Shown here in pieces: positions 12,525 to 21,768 of a stretch of 64,000 nt of DNA (position 1 is the stretch's first letter; each line of letters begins with the position of its first letter). The stretch lies in the NCBI RefSeq assembly GCF_001654915.1, contig NZ_LXEQ01000047.1; one strand, written 5' to 3'. The stretch comes from Buttiauxella ferragutiae (lineage in GTDB: Bacteria > Pseudomonadota > Gammaproteobacteria > Enterobacterales > Enterobacteriaceae). Both the position numbers and the translations under genes were made by a program. Under the pieces are notes generated by a model. The model made no database searches, had not been told where the DNA came from, and saw nothing but the letters and a program-made list of their open reading frames with translations.

Positions 12525-12561
12525 GTGTCGGATGACGCTGACGTTTATCCGACCTACAAAA
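12525..12561. repeat. REP element between ebgC and ygjI
   Basis: tgtcggatgacgctgacg followed by tttatccgacctaca: a single REP palindrome downstream of ebgC that may stabilise the ebgAC message. Confidence 0.75.
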
Positions 12562-12602
12562 AGCAGTTATAAAAAATATACCCTACACAATGTGGAGTTC
12601 TC

Positions 12603-14093
12603 ATGGCTTCAACAAACAGAAATACCATTGGCAAGTTTGGCTTATTGGCAATGACATTTGCGGCGGTTTTTAGCTTCAATAACGTCATTAACAATAACGT
12701 GCAACTTGGCATTGCATCGGCACCGGTTTTCCTGGTGGCTACGCTTATTTACTTTATTCCGTTCTGTTTAATCATCGCTGAATTTGTCTCGTTAAACCGT
12801 AATTCAGAAGCCGGGGTTTACGCCTGGGTAAAAAGTGCACTTGGTGGCCGTTGGGCATTTATCACCGCCTACACCTATTGGTTTGTGAACCTGTTTTTCT
12901 TCACCTCGTTATTGCCAAGGGTCATTGCCTACGCCTCGTATGCGTTCCTCGGATATGACTATATTTTCACGCCATTAACCACGGCTATCATCAGTATTAT
13001 CCTGTTCGCATTCTCCACCTGGATTTCAAACCACGGGGCGAAACTGCTCGGGCCGATGACGTCAGTAACTTCTACGCTGATGTTATTACTCACTTTCTCC
13101 TACATTGTGTTGGCAGGTGCTGCGGTCATTGGCGGTGTTGAACCGGCTGACCCAATTAACGTGCAGGCCATTACTCCGCAATTTAGTTGGGCGTTCCTCG
13201 GCATTATTGCGTGGATTTTCCAGGCTGCGGGTGGCGCAGAGTCCGTGGCGGTGTACGTCAATGACGTTAAGGGCGGCAGCAAAGCGTTCGTCAAAGTGAT
13301 CATTCTTTCTGGGCTGTTTATCGGCGTGCTGTATACCGTTTCATCGCTGCTGATTAACGTCTTTGTCCACCAGGCTGATTTGCACTACACCGGTGGCACG
13401 GTTCAGGTATTTGGCGGCCTGGCGCAACACTTTGGCCTGCCAGTGATACTGATGAATCGCTTTGTCGGAATTGTTTCGTTCACTGCCATGTTTGGTTCAT
13501 TGCTGATGTGGACGGCGGCACCGGTCAAAATCTTCTTTACTGAGATCCCGAAAGGTATCTTTGGTGCGAAAACGGTTAGCCTGAACCAGCATGGCGTACC
13601 GACTCGCGCGGCCTGGATTCAGTTCTTGATTGTCATTCCGTTGATGCTTATCCCAACTATTGGTTCGGGTAACGTGCAGGAGTTGATGAACACCCTGATT
13701 AACATGACGGCGGCGGCGTCAATGTTGCCACCGCTGTTTATCATGCTGGCTTACCTGAACTTGCGCCTGAAATACGATGAAGTGAACCGTGATTTCCGCA
13801 TGGGTTCACGAATGCAGGGCATCGCTATTGTTAGCGTCTTAATTGTTATTTTCACCGTCGGGTTTATTGCTTCTACCTTCCCGACGGGGGCGAGCATTAT
13901 GACCATTGTGTTTTATAACGTTGGCGGTCTGGTTATTTTCCTCGGCTATGCCTGGTGGAAATACAACAAATACGAGAAAACCCTCGATGCGAAAGGGCGT
14001 TATGAAGCCGATACGCCACTGGCGCAGCTCGCGCTGGAAAAACAGCAGGGTGCAAAGGCTGAAGTGAATATTGCCGGGAGTGTCATTCAGTAA
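12603..14093 (+). CDS. ygjI: APC-superfamily transporter YgjI
   Basis: Inner-membrane amino acid/polyamine/organocation (APC) family permease of 496 residues with about 12 hydrophobic helices. The early segments TIGKFGLLAMTFAAVFSFNN and LIAEFVSLNRNSEAGVYAWV are near-identical to recalled E. coli YgjI, the gene that follows ebgC there. The substrate is unknown; family membership suggests an amino-compound antiporter or symporter and not a sugar carrier. Start ATG 12603 with a GGAG site ('gtggagttctc') upstream. Its C-terminus is about 20 residues longer than in E. coli. Confidence 0.88.
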   Translation: MASTNRNTIGKFGLLAMTFAAVFSFNNVINNNVQLGIASAPVFLVATLIYFIPFCLIIAEFVSLNRNSEAGVYAWVKSALGGRWAFITAYTYWFVNLFFFTSLLPRVIAYASYAFLGYDYIFTPLTTAIISIILFAFSTWISNHGAKLLGPMTSVTSTLMLLLTFSYIVLAGAAVIGGVEPADPINVQAITPQFSWAFLGIIAWIFQAAGGAESVAVYVNDVKGGSKAFVKVIILSGLFIGVLYTVSSLLINVFVHQADLHYTGGTVQVFGGLAQHFGLPVILMNRFVGIVSFTAMFGSLLMWTAAPVKIFFTEIPKGIFGAKTVSLNQHGVPTRAAWIQFLIVIPLMLIPTIGSGNVQELMNTLINMTAAASMLPPLFIMLAYLNLRLKYDEVNRDFRMGSRMQGIAIVSVLIVIFTVGFIASTFPTGASIMTIVFYNVGGLVIFLGYAWWKYNKYEKTLDAKGRYEADTPLAQLALEKQQGAKAEVNIAGSVIQ

Positions 14094-14105
14094 AAGGTCA
14101 AATAA

Positions 14106-14134
14106 ATATCGGATGGCGCTTGCGCCATCCGACA
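14106..14134. repeat. REP-like palindrome after ygjI
   Basis: tatcggatggcgct followed by tgcgccatccgaca: a tight hairpin in the 54-base convergent gap between ygjI and the siderophore receptor. It may serve as a bidirectional transcript end. Confidence 0.7.
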
Positions 14135-14147
14135 CCCACTTCACTGA

Positions 14148-16325
14148 TTAAAAATCATATCCCACAGTAGCAATCACAGAACGCTCCGCGCCCCAGTAGC
14201 AGTAACCGGTGCCGTAACAACCCGCAACGTAATCACGGCCCGTCAGGTTATTGGCGTTAACTTGCACGAAGGCACCTTTCAGTGAAGGCGTCCACGCCCC
14301 CATCTCAGCACGCACCATTGCATCAAGCAGCGTTACAGAAGGCACGCGCAGGGTGTTTTCATTGTCCGCCCATTGCTTGCCGATATAGCGAATACCTGAA
14401 CCCAGGCTAATACCGAAGTCGGCTTTGAACATTCCCCACAGGCTGGCCATCTGATCTGGTGTGACGTATGGCGTGTTGCCATCGTTACCGTCGATGGCAT
14501 CTTTAAAGCGCACTTTGTTGTAAGTGTATCCGGCAACGGTCGAGAAACGTGGATGCCACTGAGAATGTGCTTCCAGCTCAACACCTTGCGAATGAACTTT
14601 ACCCGCTGGCTCATAGTAACTGCCCTGAACCACGCGGTTCCCGACATCTTTCTGCGTCAGGTCATACAGGGCGAGGGTGTAGAGATCCGCCGTACCCAGC
14701 GGCTGGTATTTCATCCCGGCTTCATACTGTTCAGCGGTGGTCGGTTTCAGCAGCTTGCCTTCGGCATCCGGCAGAACCTGCGGCGTGATGGCCTGGCTGT
14801 AGCTGATGTATGGGGATATCCCATTGGTGAATGCGTACAGCAACGATGCGCGGCCACTGAAGTGATCGTCAGTACGGTTATCGGTGACGACGCTATCAAC
14901 GGCATCTGCCACAATATGGCTCTTGGTCACGATGTGATCGTAACGGCCAGAAAGCGTCATGTGCCATTGATTCCACTGCATATCATCCTGCAGATAGACA
15001 CCCGTTTGTTCATACTGGCGTTTACCGGCTTTGGTCAGCAGGCCCTGATTGATGGTGGAATACGTGGGGTCGCGTGGGTCGTAATAATAGAAACCGCCAG
15101 GGCCGCCAGACTCACCCGTCCACGGGTTGAGGTTGGTGGTGTAAGCGGAGTCATCGGACAAATTGTTGGTGAACTTATGGAATTCGCCGCCGAGCACCAC
15201 TTTGTGATCCAGCTCGCCAGTTGCAAAATCGGCTTCCAGTTGGTTATCCATGGCGTAAGCGTCAAGCGATGAAGTTTCGCCGCTGTAATAACGCATCAGT
15301 TCGTCATGCGCCACGTCTGCCCAACCAATCTGGTAAGCCTGTTTCAGGCTGACGTTCGAGTGGGTATAACTGGCGTTGGAGCGGAACGCCCACACATCGT
15401 TAAAGCTGTGTGCAAACTCGTAGCTGTAAATTTGCTCGTGGCGTTTGAAAGCGTCATTGCCCGGTTCGACGTCAGAGAAACCGGTGCTGAGTTTGCGCCC
15501 GGTGGATGAATAAATACTGCCATCAGCCGGAACCGAGCCGTGGAATCCGCCTGATGGATCTTTTTCCAGATAGGCGCGCAGCAACAGCGAGGTATTTTCG
15601 CCGGGTTGCCACAGCAGGGACGGGGAAATCGCATAACGTTCGTCCCGCGTGTTCTCGTACTGAGTGTCGCTGTTTTTGGTTAAACCAATAATCCTATACG
15701 CCCATTCTTCGTTAATCGCATTGGTGTAATCAAATGCGCTGCCGTTGGTGTTGTGATTACCGTACATCGCACGAACGTGGCCTTCCTCGACAAATTGCGG
15801 GCGCTTTGAGGTTTCCATTACCAGTCCACCTGGTATGGTTTGGCCATAAAGTGCCGACGATGGCCCTTTAATCACATCGATTCGCTCGAGGAACCACGGG
15901 TCAACCTGAATCACGTTGTAGCTGCCGCCGTCGCTCATCAGGCGCAGGCCATCGAGGAAGGTATTATTGACGTCGCCGCCGTGGAAACCGCGCAAAGCCA
16001 CGGTGTCATAACGCGTTGCACCACCGGCAAAGCCGGTAAATACGCCAGGAGTGTAATTTAGCGCGTTGTTGACGGTGAGCGCGCCCTGGTCTTCGATTTG
16101 TTGGCGGGTAATCACCGAAATGGATTGACCGGTAGTAATCAGCGGCTCATCGGTTTTGGTTGCTCCACGGCTGACCGTTGCGCTGTAACCTTCGGTTGGG
16201 CTGGTGGAGGTTTGTGCGGGGGAGGCGGTAACGACGACGGTGTCTTCTGCCAATGCGTAAGTGGGTGCCGCGAGTGCCAGCGCGCAGAGTAAAGCAGAGC
16301 GCTTTACTGTAAATGCCAGTTTCAT
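14148..16325 (-). CDS. TonB-dependent siderophore receptor (ferrichrome/ferrioxamine type)
   Basis: Outer-membrane TonB-dependent transporter of 725 residues. A signal peptide ends near ALA-ED (about residue 26). It is followed by a TonB-box-like EDTVVVTAS, a plug domain (about 55-160) with SISVITRQQIEDQGA and VDPWFLERIDVIKGPSSALYG, and a 22-strand barrel ending in GYDF with the terminal Phe typical of Omp85-assembled barrels. The plug resembles FhuA/FoxA/FcuA hydroxamate receptors, so ferrioxamine or ferrichrome is the likeliest cargo, but the ligand cannot be read from sequence. No ABC transporter genes are adjacent. A Fur-like box lies upstream, implying induction by iron limitation. Confidence 0.88.
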   Translation of the reverse strand: MKLAFTVKRSALLCALALAAPTYALAEDTVVVTASPAQTSTSPTEGYSATVSRGATKTDEPLITTGQSISVITRQQIEDQGALTVNNALNYTPGVFTGFAGGATRYDTVALRGFHGGDVNNTFLDGLRLMSDGGSYNVIQVDPWFLERIDVIKGPSSALYGQTIPGGLVMETSKRPQFVEEGHVRAMYGNHNTNGSAFDYTNAINEEWAYRIIGLTKNSDTQYENTRDERYAISPSLLWQPGENTSLLLRAYLEKDPSGGFHGSVPADGSIYSSTGRKLSTGFSDVEPGNDAFKRHEQIYSYEFAHSFNDVWAFRSNASYTHSNVSLKQAYQIGWADVAHDELMRYYSGETSSLDAYAMDNQLEADFATGELDHKVVLGGEFHKFTNNLSDDSAYTTNLNPWTGESGGPGGFYYYDPRDPTYSTINQGLLTKAGKRQYEQTGVYLQDDMQWNQWHMTLSGRYDHIVTKSHIVADAVDSVVTDNRTDDHFSGRASLLYAFTNGISPYISYSQAITPQVLPDAEGKLLKPTTAEQYEAGMKYQPLGTADLYTLALYDLTQKDVGNRVVQGSYYEPAGKVHSQGVELEAHSQWHPRFSTVAGYTYNKVRFKDAIDGNDGNTPYVTPDQMASLWGMFKADFGISLGSGIRYIGKQWADNENTLRVPSVTLLDAMVRAEMGAWTPSLKGAFVQVNANNLTGRDYVAGCYGTGYCYWGAERSVIATVGYDF

Positions 16326-16375
16326 TTAGTTATATTCCCAGGAGGTATTGATTTAGCTATTTGTGCTAATAAATT

Positions 16376-16399
16376 GAATGCGAATTATTATCGTTATTG
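16376..16399 (-). promoter_or_regulatory. Fur box upstream of siderophore receptor
   Basis: The minus strand reads AATAACGATAATAATTCGCAT, a good partial match to the Fur consensus GATAATGATAATCATTATC. It lies about 50-75 bases before the receptor start. Confidence 0.7.
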
Positions 16400-16451
16400 T
16401 TTTTTGTTTCAAGTGCCAATTTTGGCGGGGGAGTGGGCGCCCTCATCCCGT

Positions 16452-16519
16452 CCTTCTCCCCCAGGAGAAGGGGAAGGACAAGGCGAAAACAAAACAATCC
16501 CCTCTCCTTCGGGAGAGGG
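16452..16519 (-). terminator. Double G+C hairpin repeat, terminator of treA
   Basis: Two perfect hairpins: CCTTCTCC-CCCA-GGAGAAGG (16452-16471) and CCCTCTCC-TTCG-GGAGAGGG (16500-16519). On the minus strand the second is followed by ATTGTTTTGTTTTC, giving a factor-independent terminator just after the treA stop. The 'ccctctcc...gggagagggttagggtgagggg' string is a dispersed repeat I recall from many enterobacterial and pseudomonad genomes. Confidence 0.75.
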
Positions 16520-16536
16520 TTAGGGTGAGGGGAAAA

Positions 16537-18231
16537 CTACTTCGCAGAACTAGCAGGCTGAATCGTCTCTTTCACCGGCCCCGGTGTTGCAGAAGGCAAT
16601 TTGTCCGGTGTGGAATCACACGGTTTCTCTTTGCCACACAGCAAATCGAGCATTTTCAAGGTGACGCCGTTAGTCCAGCCGAATCCATCTTGCAGTGGAT
16701 ATTCACCGCCGCCACCGCCGGTACCCGTGGTGGATACGTCATATTTCTCCACCAGTTTTTGCTCGCGGTTATAGGTTTGCTGCACGTTGGTCATAAAGCG
16801 CCAGGTGACTTCCATTGCCAGATCGTTATGGCCGTAATTTTGCAGGCCTTCAGTGGCCACCCACTGCAATGGCGCCCAGCCGTTTGGTGCGTCCCATTGC
16901 TGGCCCGTTTTCAGGTTGGTGGTCGCCAGCCCGCCAGTTTTCAGCAATTGCGAACGGGTGATGGCCGCCATTTTTTCAGCGCGATCTTTCGAAGCGGCAT
17001 GCACATACAGCGGGAATAGCGCGGCAGCGGTCAGTTGCGAACGAGCCGCGTGGTTCTTGAGATCGTAATCCGCATAGAAGCCTTGCTTATCGTTCCACAG
17101 ATACTTTTCGATGGCTTTTTGACGGGCATCGGCCAGTTGCTGATATTGCGTGGCAGCTGCGATGTCCTTCGCCACATGGCTTGCTTTCGCGAGGGTCTTT
17201 TCCATCTGGAATAGCAGAGCGTTCAAATCAACCGGAACGATAGAGGTGGTACGAATCGAGCCCAGTTGCTGTGGGTTATCCATCCAGCGCGAGCTAAAAT
17301 CCCAACCCGAAGCCGCAGCTGCGCGTAAATCGCGATAGATTTCCGTCGCCGGGCGGTTGGGGTTGTTCTTCGCGGTGGTCACGTCATCCAGATACGATTC
17401 GGCGCGCGGTGTATCGCGATCGTCCCAGTAACGGTTTAGCACCGAGCCATCTTTCAGTTTCACCACCCGCAAGTTTTCAGCGCCTGCTGCCAGCGTATCG
17501 CTGCCCTGCATCCACCAGGCATACTCAGCTTTCAACTGCGGTAGATAGGTGGTGTAGGTTTCGTCACCTTTGTGGCTGGCGAGCAGTTCGACCATAAAGG
17601 CAAAGAACGGCGGTTGAGAGCGGCTCAGATAGTAGCTGCGGTTGCCGTTAGGAATGTGCCCAAAGGTGTCGATTTCATGGGCGAAGTTATCGACCATGTC
17701 CTGAACTTTGTCCCAGTGGCCGCTTTCCGCCAGCCCCAGCATGGTGAAGTAACTGTCCCAATAATAGACTTCGCGGAAGCGCCCGCCTGGTACCACATAC
17801 GGTTTCGGCAACGGTAGCAGCGAATCCCATTTATCGGTGCTGTCAGTGGTGCGCGTCAGCACCGGCCATAAACCGTCGATGTGCTCGCGTAACGTTTGAC
17901 CTTTAGGCGGGACATACTTTTTACCTTCTTTTGGCAAGGTAAAGTTAACGTCGACAAAATGGCGTAAATCGAAACTCGATTGATTGCGCTGCATGCGGTA
18001 ATCCGCAAGGATCATCAACGGATCATTCTTGGGAACCGCATCGGCAAATGTTTTCTGATCGGGGAATAATTTTGCCGTCTGGACATCGGTAAACAGCGGG
18101 CCAAGGATGACATCAGGCGGTTGTGGCAGGCTGTCTGCGGCTGAGGCAGGCAAAGTGACGAACGTACAACCGATAGCTATTTGAATCGCAAAAAATAACG
18201 TGCGAGGACGGCGCAAAACAGGATTTATCAT
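16537..18231 (-). CDS. treA: Periplasmic trehalase
   Basis: GH37 alpha,alpha-trehalase that splits trehalose into two glucose molecules in the periplasm, mainly under osmotic stress. It has 564 residues (E. coli 565). A signal peptide ends near PASAAD (about residue 32). Both trehalase signatures are present: PGGRFREVYYWDSYF and QWDAPNGWAPLQ. The catalytic Asp lies in SGWDFSSRW and the general base Glu in the GGGGGEYPLQDGFGWTNG segment. In E. coli it sits near ymgE; here the ebg block and a siderophore receptor lie between. The 18232-18376 gap upstream has no recognisable gene. Confidence 0.96.
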   Translation of the reverse strand: MINPVLRRPRTLFFAIQIAIGCTFVTLPASAADSLPQPPDVILGPLFTDVQTAKLFPDQKTFADAVPKNDPLMILADYRMQRNQSSFDLRHFVDVNFTLPKEGKKYVPPKGQTLREHIDGLWPVLTRTTDSTDKWDSLLPLPKPYVVPGGRFREVYYWDSYFTMLGLAESGHWDKVQDMVDNFAHEIDTFGHIPNGNRSYYLSRSQPPFFAFMVELLASHKGDETYTTYLPQLKAEYAWWMQGSDTLAAGAENLRVVKLKDGSVLNRYWDDRDTPRAESYLDDVTTAKNNPNRPATEIYRDLRAAAASGWDFSSRWMDNPQQLGSIRTTSIVPVDLNALLFQMEKTLAKASHVAKDIAAATQYQQLADARQKAIEKYLWNDKQGFYADYDLKNHAARSQLTAAALFPLYVHAASKDRAEKMAAITRSQLLKTGGLATTNLKTGQQWDAPNGWAPLQWVATEGLQNYGHNDLAMEVTWRFMTNVQQTYNREQKLVEKYDVSTTGTGGGGGEYPLQDGFGWTNGVTLKMLDLLCGKEKPCDSTPDKLPSATPGPVKETIQPASSAK

Positions 18232-18376
18232 TAATCGTTCTCCTTTACAGGCTACCGCGGCGAAAGTTCACCGCGATCAACCCTATGAAAACCTTAGCCG
18301 AATTTCTGGCTAGTGCTACGGGAGATGTCTCATAATCTGATAAAGCAGATAATTTACCGCCTGGCTAAACGTCCAT

Positions 18377-19762
18377 TTACCCTTGCGGATTGACCAACCA
18401 TGTCCCCGCTTTTTCAACCGATAACGTCATGCTTCGCGACAGATTTTTATCACGCAACGTAAGCTCATATTGGCCCGCAGGCAGTTGCAGGAAGCCATAA
18501 CCATTGGCGCCCGGTGTCACTTTTTCGGCCTTGCCATTAACATCCAGTTGTTCGCCATCATTCATGCGCACATAAATGCGCGCTATCGCGCCATCCGCTA
18601 CAGGCACCACGCTTTTAGTCCCGGCAGCTTCCGCTTTTTCCGCAACCGGTTTGTCGGTTTTGGCCGTCTGGGTAGTAGAAACAGAAGGGGCGTTATTATT
18701 AAAAATGAAACCGCCAATCGCCACGCCTACCAGTAAACTGGCGGCAATCTGTAGCGGCAGTTTGTAGCGTTTTTTGAACGGCAAGAGTGGGGTGATTTCC
18801 GCATCTTCCACCGCGACCAGCATGGTGCCAGGCTGTTTCAACGGTGCCGCGCCGTTGATACCACTTAACGGCATGTCCGCCAGCGCCGCAAATTCTGCAA
18901 TAGACTGCGGGCGGTCTTCCGGTTTTAACGCCAGCGCGTTATCCACCGCCTGCAACAGGCTATGGGAATAACCTTCAGGCCGATTTTTTGCCAGCTTCAC
19001 GCACGGGTCTTGAATGGTGCGGGTAACGCTGGCAGGTGGACAAGTGCCGGTGATCAGGGTGTAGAGAATCGCCCCCAGTGCGTAAATATCCGTCCATGGC
19101 CCGAGCCGGTTTTCGAGGTCATCAGCATATTGTTCAAGCGGCGCAAAACCTGGATTGAGTGGCGTTTTAATCTCATCGCCATTTTCGGTTTTTCCTGGAC
19201 GCGGAGCGCCAGCATTCAATAGCAAAGGCGCGCCGTTATCCTGAATTTGAATGCTTCTTAACGACAGGTCACGATGGATAAACCCCTCATCGTGTAATGT
19301 TGCCAGCGCTCCGCACAACATCGGCAAGATGCGCCGAATCCAGGCTTCATTAATCACTTCAGGCTGATGCTGATGCAATTCAGCCAGCGTTACGCCGTTG
19401 GAGTAGCGTGTCGCCGCATAGGCGGTTTCGTTTTGTGTCCAGAAGCTAAACACTTGCAGCAAATTGGGATGGTTAAATTGTGCGAGCTGGCGAGCAGACT
19501 GCACAAAACGATTCATTCCGACATTAAACGCCTGGCTGTCTTGCTTGCTGCGTAACACCAGCTGCATATTATCGCTGCGTACCGTCAGCGCACGCGGCAT
19601 AAATTCGCGGATAGTGACCGGGCGCTCAAGCTGGTGGTCCCACGCTTTATACACCACGTTAGTATTGGTGGATTCAGTCACTTGCTGAATTTCAAACTCG
19701 TCGAAACGGAAGCCAGGCGGCAGAGCGTCGGGTAGTTCGGAGTTGTAATCTTTATCAGTCAT
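18377..19762 (-). CDS. Membrane-anchored protein-kinase-like protein, probable pseudokinase
   Basis: Hanks-type kinase fold (about residues 20-295), then one transmembrane helix (about 333-354), then a short periplasmic beta-rich domain (about 390-461, QYELTLRDKN). HRD (163-165), the Asp of the F helix (DIYALG, 225) and RPQSIAEF are kept. The glycine-rich loop is lost (EIQQVTESTNTNVVY), the VAIK lysine is Arg52, and the catalytic-loop Lys and Asn are Ser167 and Ser170. The DFG Asp is Asn183 (LLNAG). It is therefore likely catalytically dead. It is the third gene of a unit with a secreted protein and an SH3 lipoprotein. An ATG start with AAGG upstream is clear. Confidence 0.75.
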   Translation of the reverse strand: MTDKDYNSELPDALPPGFRFDEFEIQQVTESTNTNVVYKAWDHQLERPVTIREFMPRALTVRSDNMQLVLRSKQDSQAFNVGMNRFVQSARQLAQFNHPNLLQVFSFWTQNETAYAATRYSNGVTLAELHQHQPEVINEAWIRRILPMLCGALATLHDEGFIHRDLSLRSIQIQDNGAPLLLNAGAPRPGKTENGDEIKTPLNPGFAPLEQYADDLENRLGPWTDIYALGAILYTLITGTCPPASVTRTIQDPCVKLAKNRPEGYSHSLLQAVDNALALKPEDRPQSIAEFAALADMPLSGINGAAPLKQPGTMLVAVEDAEITPLLPFKKRYKLPLQIAASLLVGVAIGGFIFNNNAPSVSTTQTAKTDKPVAEKAEAAGTKSVVPVADGAIARIYVRMNDGEQLDVNGKAEKVTPGANGYGFLQLPAGQYELTLRDKNLSRSMTLSVEKAGTWLVNPQG

Positions 19763-19801
19763 GATGGCCTTACTCTGCTCGAAATCGACGAAAATTCAGG
19801 G

Positions 19802-20755
19802 TTACTTCTGGGAGCGCCATGCGCCAACCGCTGGATCACGCAATTGCGGACGCAGGGAATCAATCAACAACAAGGTGATAGGGGTATCCGGTGCAAGCCA
19901 CTCCGACCAAACTTTGCGCACAATATTTAAACGCTTCTGGATAGCGGCTTCATCTACTGCCAGTTCGCGTGGTACTTCAACGGCAACCATGCCAGTGGCT
20001 TTCCAGCCATTCAGCTCTGAGTGATAAGGCAAAATCATCCAACTCTGCGGAGCATGTTCATTACTGACCACCATCCGCTCGTTATTGAGACTGGTAATCA
20101 GCAGGCTGTCAGAACCGGCATCGGCGCTTAATCCGCTGACCGGGAAGCCATGCACAAAGGTCATCACATTGCGTGTTTCGCCTTTAGCGCCGCTCTGAAT
20201 GATTTCACTGTGGCCATTCAACCAGCCGCCTTTTTCACATTTACCATTTGGGATAAACATCGCTGACGAATTAGCATCACCCTGCCAGAAAGTGCGCAAA
20301 TGACAGCCGTCTTGCAGCGTAAACTCCTGCCACGGCGTGCGGTCCGCTAACGGTGAGTTTTCTTCGCGAGCGGGTTGGGTGTTGAGTTCGCTGGAAACAA
20401 CCGGCGCGATAATCACCGTCCAGTCGCTGCTTCTGCTCGCAGTGCCAACCGCGAGTGCTTGACCCTGTGGATCTTCCATCCGCCAACTGACTATTTGCAC
20501 CGCGCTACATTGGCTTTCCAGGAGTGTTCCCAGACGTGGCATAAAAACATTGAGCAGCGCCGGATTTTTATCGCCATTGGCGACGATTCGCAGGGGAAGT
20601 TCTTGCGCACACCAGCTTTGCGGCGTGTTGTTTTGCACATCGTCAATCCAGACATCCAGCTTTTGCGAAGGAGACTGGACGATACGATAGTTACCAGCCG
20701 CCCACACTGAAGTAGATGCCAGCAGTAGCGCCAGACTCGAAAGCCAGAGTTTCAT
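19802..20755 (-). CDS. Secreted protein of unknown function (pseudokinase operon)
   Basis: I do not recognise a family. The ATG at 20755 (MKLWLSSLALLLASTSVWA) has an AAGGAT site five bases upstream and gives a standard signal peptide cleaved near VWA-AG, so the mature ~298 residues are periplasmic. The longer frame to 20791 would spoil the signal. Four cysteines (in SWCAQE, ESQCSAV, DGCHL, GKCEKGG) could form two disulfides. It lies 39 bases upstream of the kinase-like gene and 59 bases downstream of the SH3 lipoprotein gene, so the three are probably one transcript. Confidence 0.8.
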   Translation of the reverse strand: MKLWLSSLALLLASTSVWAAGNYRIVQSPSQKLDVWIDDVQNNTPQSWCAQELPLRIVANGDKNPALLNVFMPRLGTLLESQCSAVQIVSWRMEDPQGQALAVGTASRSSDWTVIIAPVVSSELNTQPAREENSPLADRTPWQEFTLQDGCHLRTFWQGDANSSAMFIPNGKCEKGGWLNGHSEIIQSGAKGETRNVMTFVHGFPVSGLSADAGSDSLLITSLNNERMVVSNEHAPQSWMILPYHSELNGWKATGMVAVEVPRELAVDEAAIQKRLNIVRKVWSEWLAPDTPITLLLIDSLRPQLRDPAVGAWRSQK

Positions 20756-20814
20756 AGAAATCCTTCTTAGCCGAACAGTTTTAAACAACAAGGTATGACG
20801 TAAAACGTCGACAG

Positions 20815-21309
20815 TTAATCAATGATCCAGGTGCCGCTGTTCGCATTCTGGCAGGCTTTGCTACTGCCATCGACCGCAACGCAGGTGGTTTTTTTGGTGG
20901 CCTTGCGTGGACGAGGGCGATCTTTTTTCAGCGTTTGTGCATACAGTTCACTTTTCACCAGCGCACGTGCAGGAACATAACCCAACATTTCCTGTTTATC
21001 CTGCTGCGCAACGGCCAGCCAATTATTCTCGACTTGCCCCAAAACGGTGTAACTTTGCCCATTATCAAGGGTGCTGACGACTTTTCCGCCGAAGTCCGGT
21101 TTGCTCATAATTGACCCTGCATACAGCGCCCTAAAACTTGCGTTGACTGGGGTGAATTCTTTTGGCGCGCTAACCGCATAACGGTGCGTCAATGTGACAC
21201 CATTGATCTCACTGGTGACGAGAGTGTCGTCCGTCATTTTTGGTGGGGGCGCTTTACAGCCCACAACCGTCGCAACAACAGCAAGGATCAACAGATTTCG
21301 CAATTTCAT
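20815..21309 (-). CDS. Lipoprotein with SH3-like domain
   Basis: 164 residues. A lipoprotein signal ends in VVGC (Cys18), followed by a proline-rich KAPPP. The middle part has a bacterial SH3-like repeat (about 65-118): ALYAGSIMSKPDFGGKVVSTLDNGQSYTV...WLAVAQ...GYVPARAL. A very basic stretch (KKDRPRPRKATKK, about 129-141) and two late cysteines follow. SH3_3 domains commonly bind cell-wall peptides. First gene of the presumed three-gene unit with the secreted protein and pseudokinase. The lysine after Cys does not match the inner-membrane retention Asp, so an outer-membrane location is likely. Confidence 0.82.
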   Translation of the reverse strand: MKLRNLLILAVVATVVGCKAPPPKMTDDTLVTSEINGVTLTHRYAVSAPKEFTPVNASFRALYAGSIMSKPDFGGKVVSTLDNGQSYTVLGQVENNWLAVAQQDKQEMLGYVPARALVKSELYAQTLKKDRPRPRKATKKTTCVAVDGSSKACQNANSGTWIID

Positions 21310-21362
21310 CGTAACGTTCCCTGAAAAAATGGTTCAAACCTGGTCGCCGAGAAGGAGGTGAT

Positions 21363-21464
21363 ATGGCGAAGAAGAAGTCCAGGAATCTGAAGAATGATTC
21401 ACATCAGCAATACATATTAACGTTAATTTTACATCGCCTGATTAACAATTCAATGCTGATGTAA
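21363..21464 (+). CDS. Candidate small basic protein (33 aa)
   Basis: A short frame begins MAKKKSRNLK and ends in a hydrophobic LILHRLINNSMLM. It is preceded by AAGGAGGTGAT, a complete match to the 16S rRNA 3' end, with only about four bases between AGGAGG and the ATG. No homologue is recalled. The unusually strong ribosome site is the only support. Confidence 0.3.
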   Translation: MAKKKSRNLKNDSHQQYILTLILHRLINNSMLM

Positions 21465-21768
21465 CTGATTGACATTATTAAGTGTTAAGCAGGACAAGAA
21501 GCACACTGCTAGCGGTGATTCAGCGGGTGAATCATCTTGCTTTACTGGTAGCCTTCAGCATAGATCATAAAACAGGGTTTCAATCCCAGGTTTAAGGATG
21601 AAGATGGAAGCGTTATTGCCCGATATCTGCAATTGTATTGCGCAAAGTGCGCCGGAAGCGGTGATGACTCCGGCGCTATGATGACCGATGTTTGAGATTA
21701 AGGCGCACATTCACCCTCAGCCAGGACCCGGTAAACCGATGAATGCGCTGAGCAAAATCGATAGCTTA
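21465..21768. other. Intergenic stretch before zinT, no firm gene
   Basis: About 300 bases between the small frame and the zinT stop. A 25-codon frame starting at about 21604 (MEALLPDICN..., with AAGGA upstream) is open but too short to support. No promoter, palindrome or RNA gene is evident. It may be decayed coding sequence. Confidence 0.3.

Noticed and set aside
14553..15272. 239-aa frame on the plus strand
   Set aside because: It is entirely antisense to the siderophore receptor gene, with no family resemblance and composition typical of a shadow frame.
16378..17019. 213-aa frame on the plus strand
   Set aside because: It runs through the G+C hairpin repeat and antisense to treA, a shadow of that gene.
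21600..21680. Short frame MEALLPDICN... as a gene
   Set aside because: Only 25 codons, ordinary ribosome site, overlapping alternative frames and no recalled homologue.
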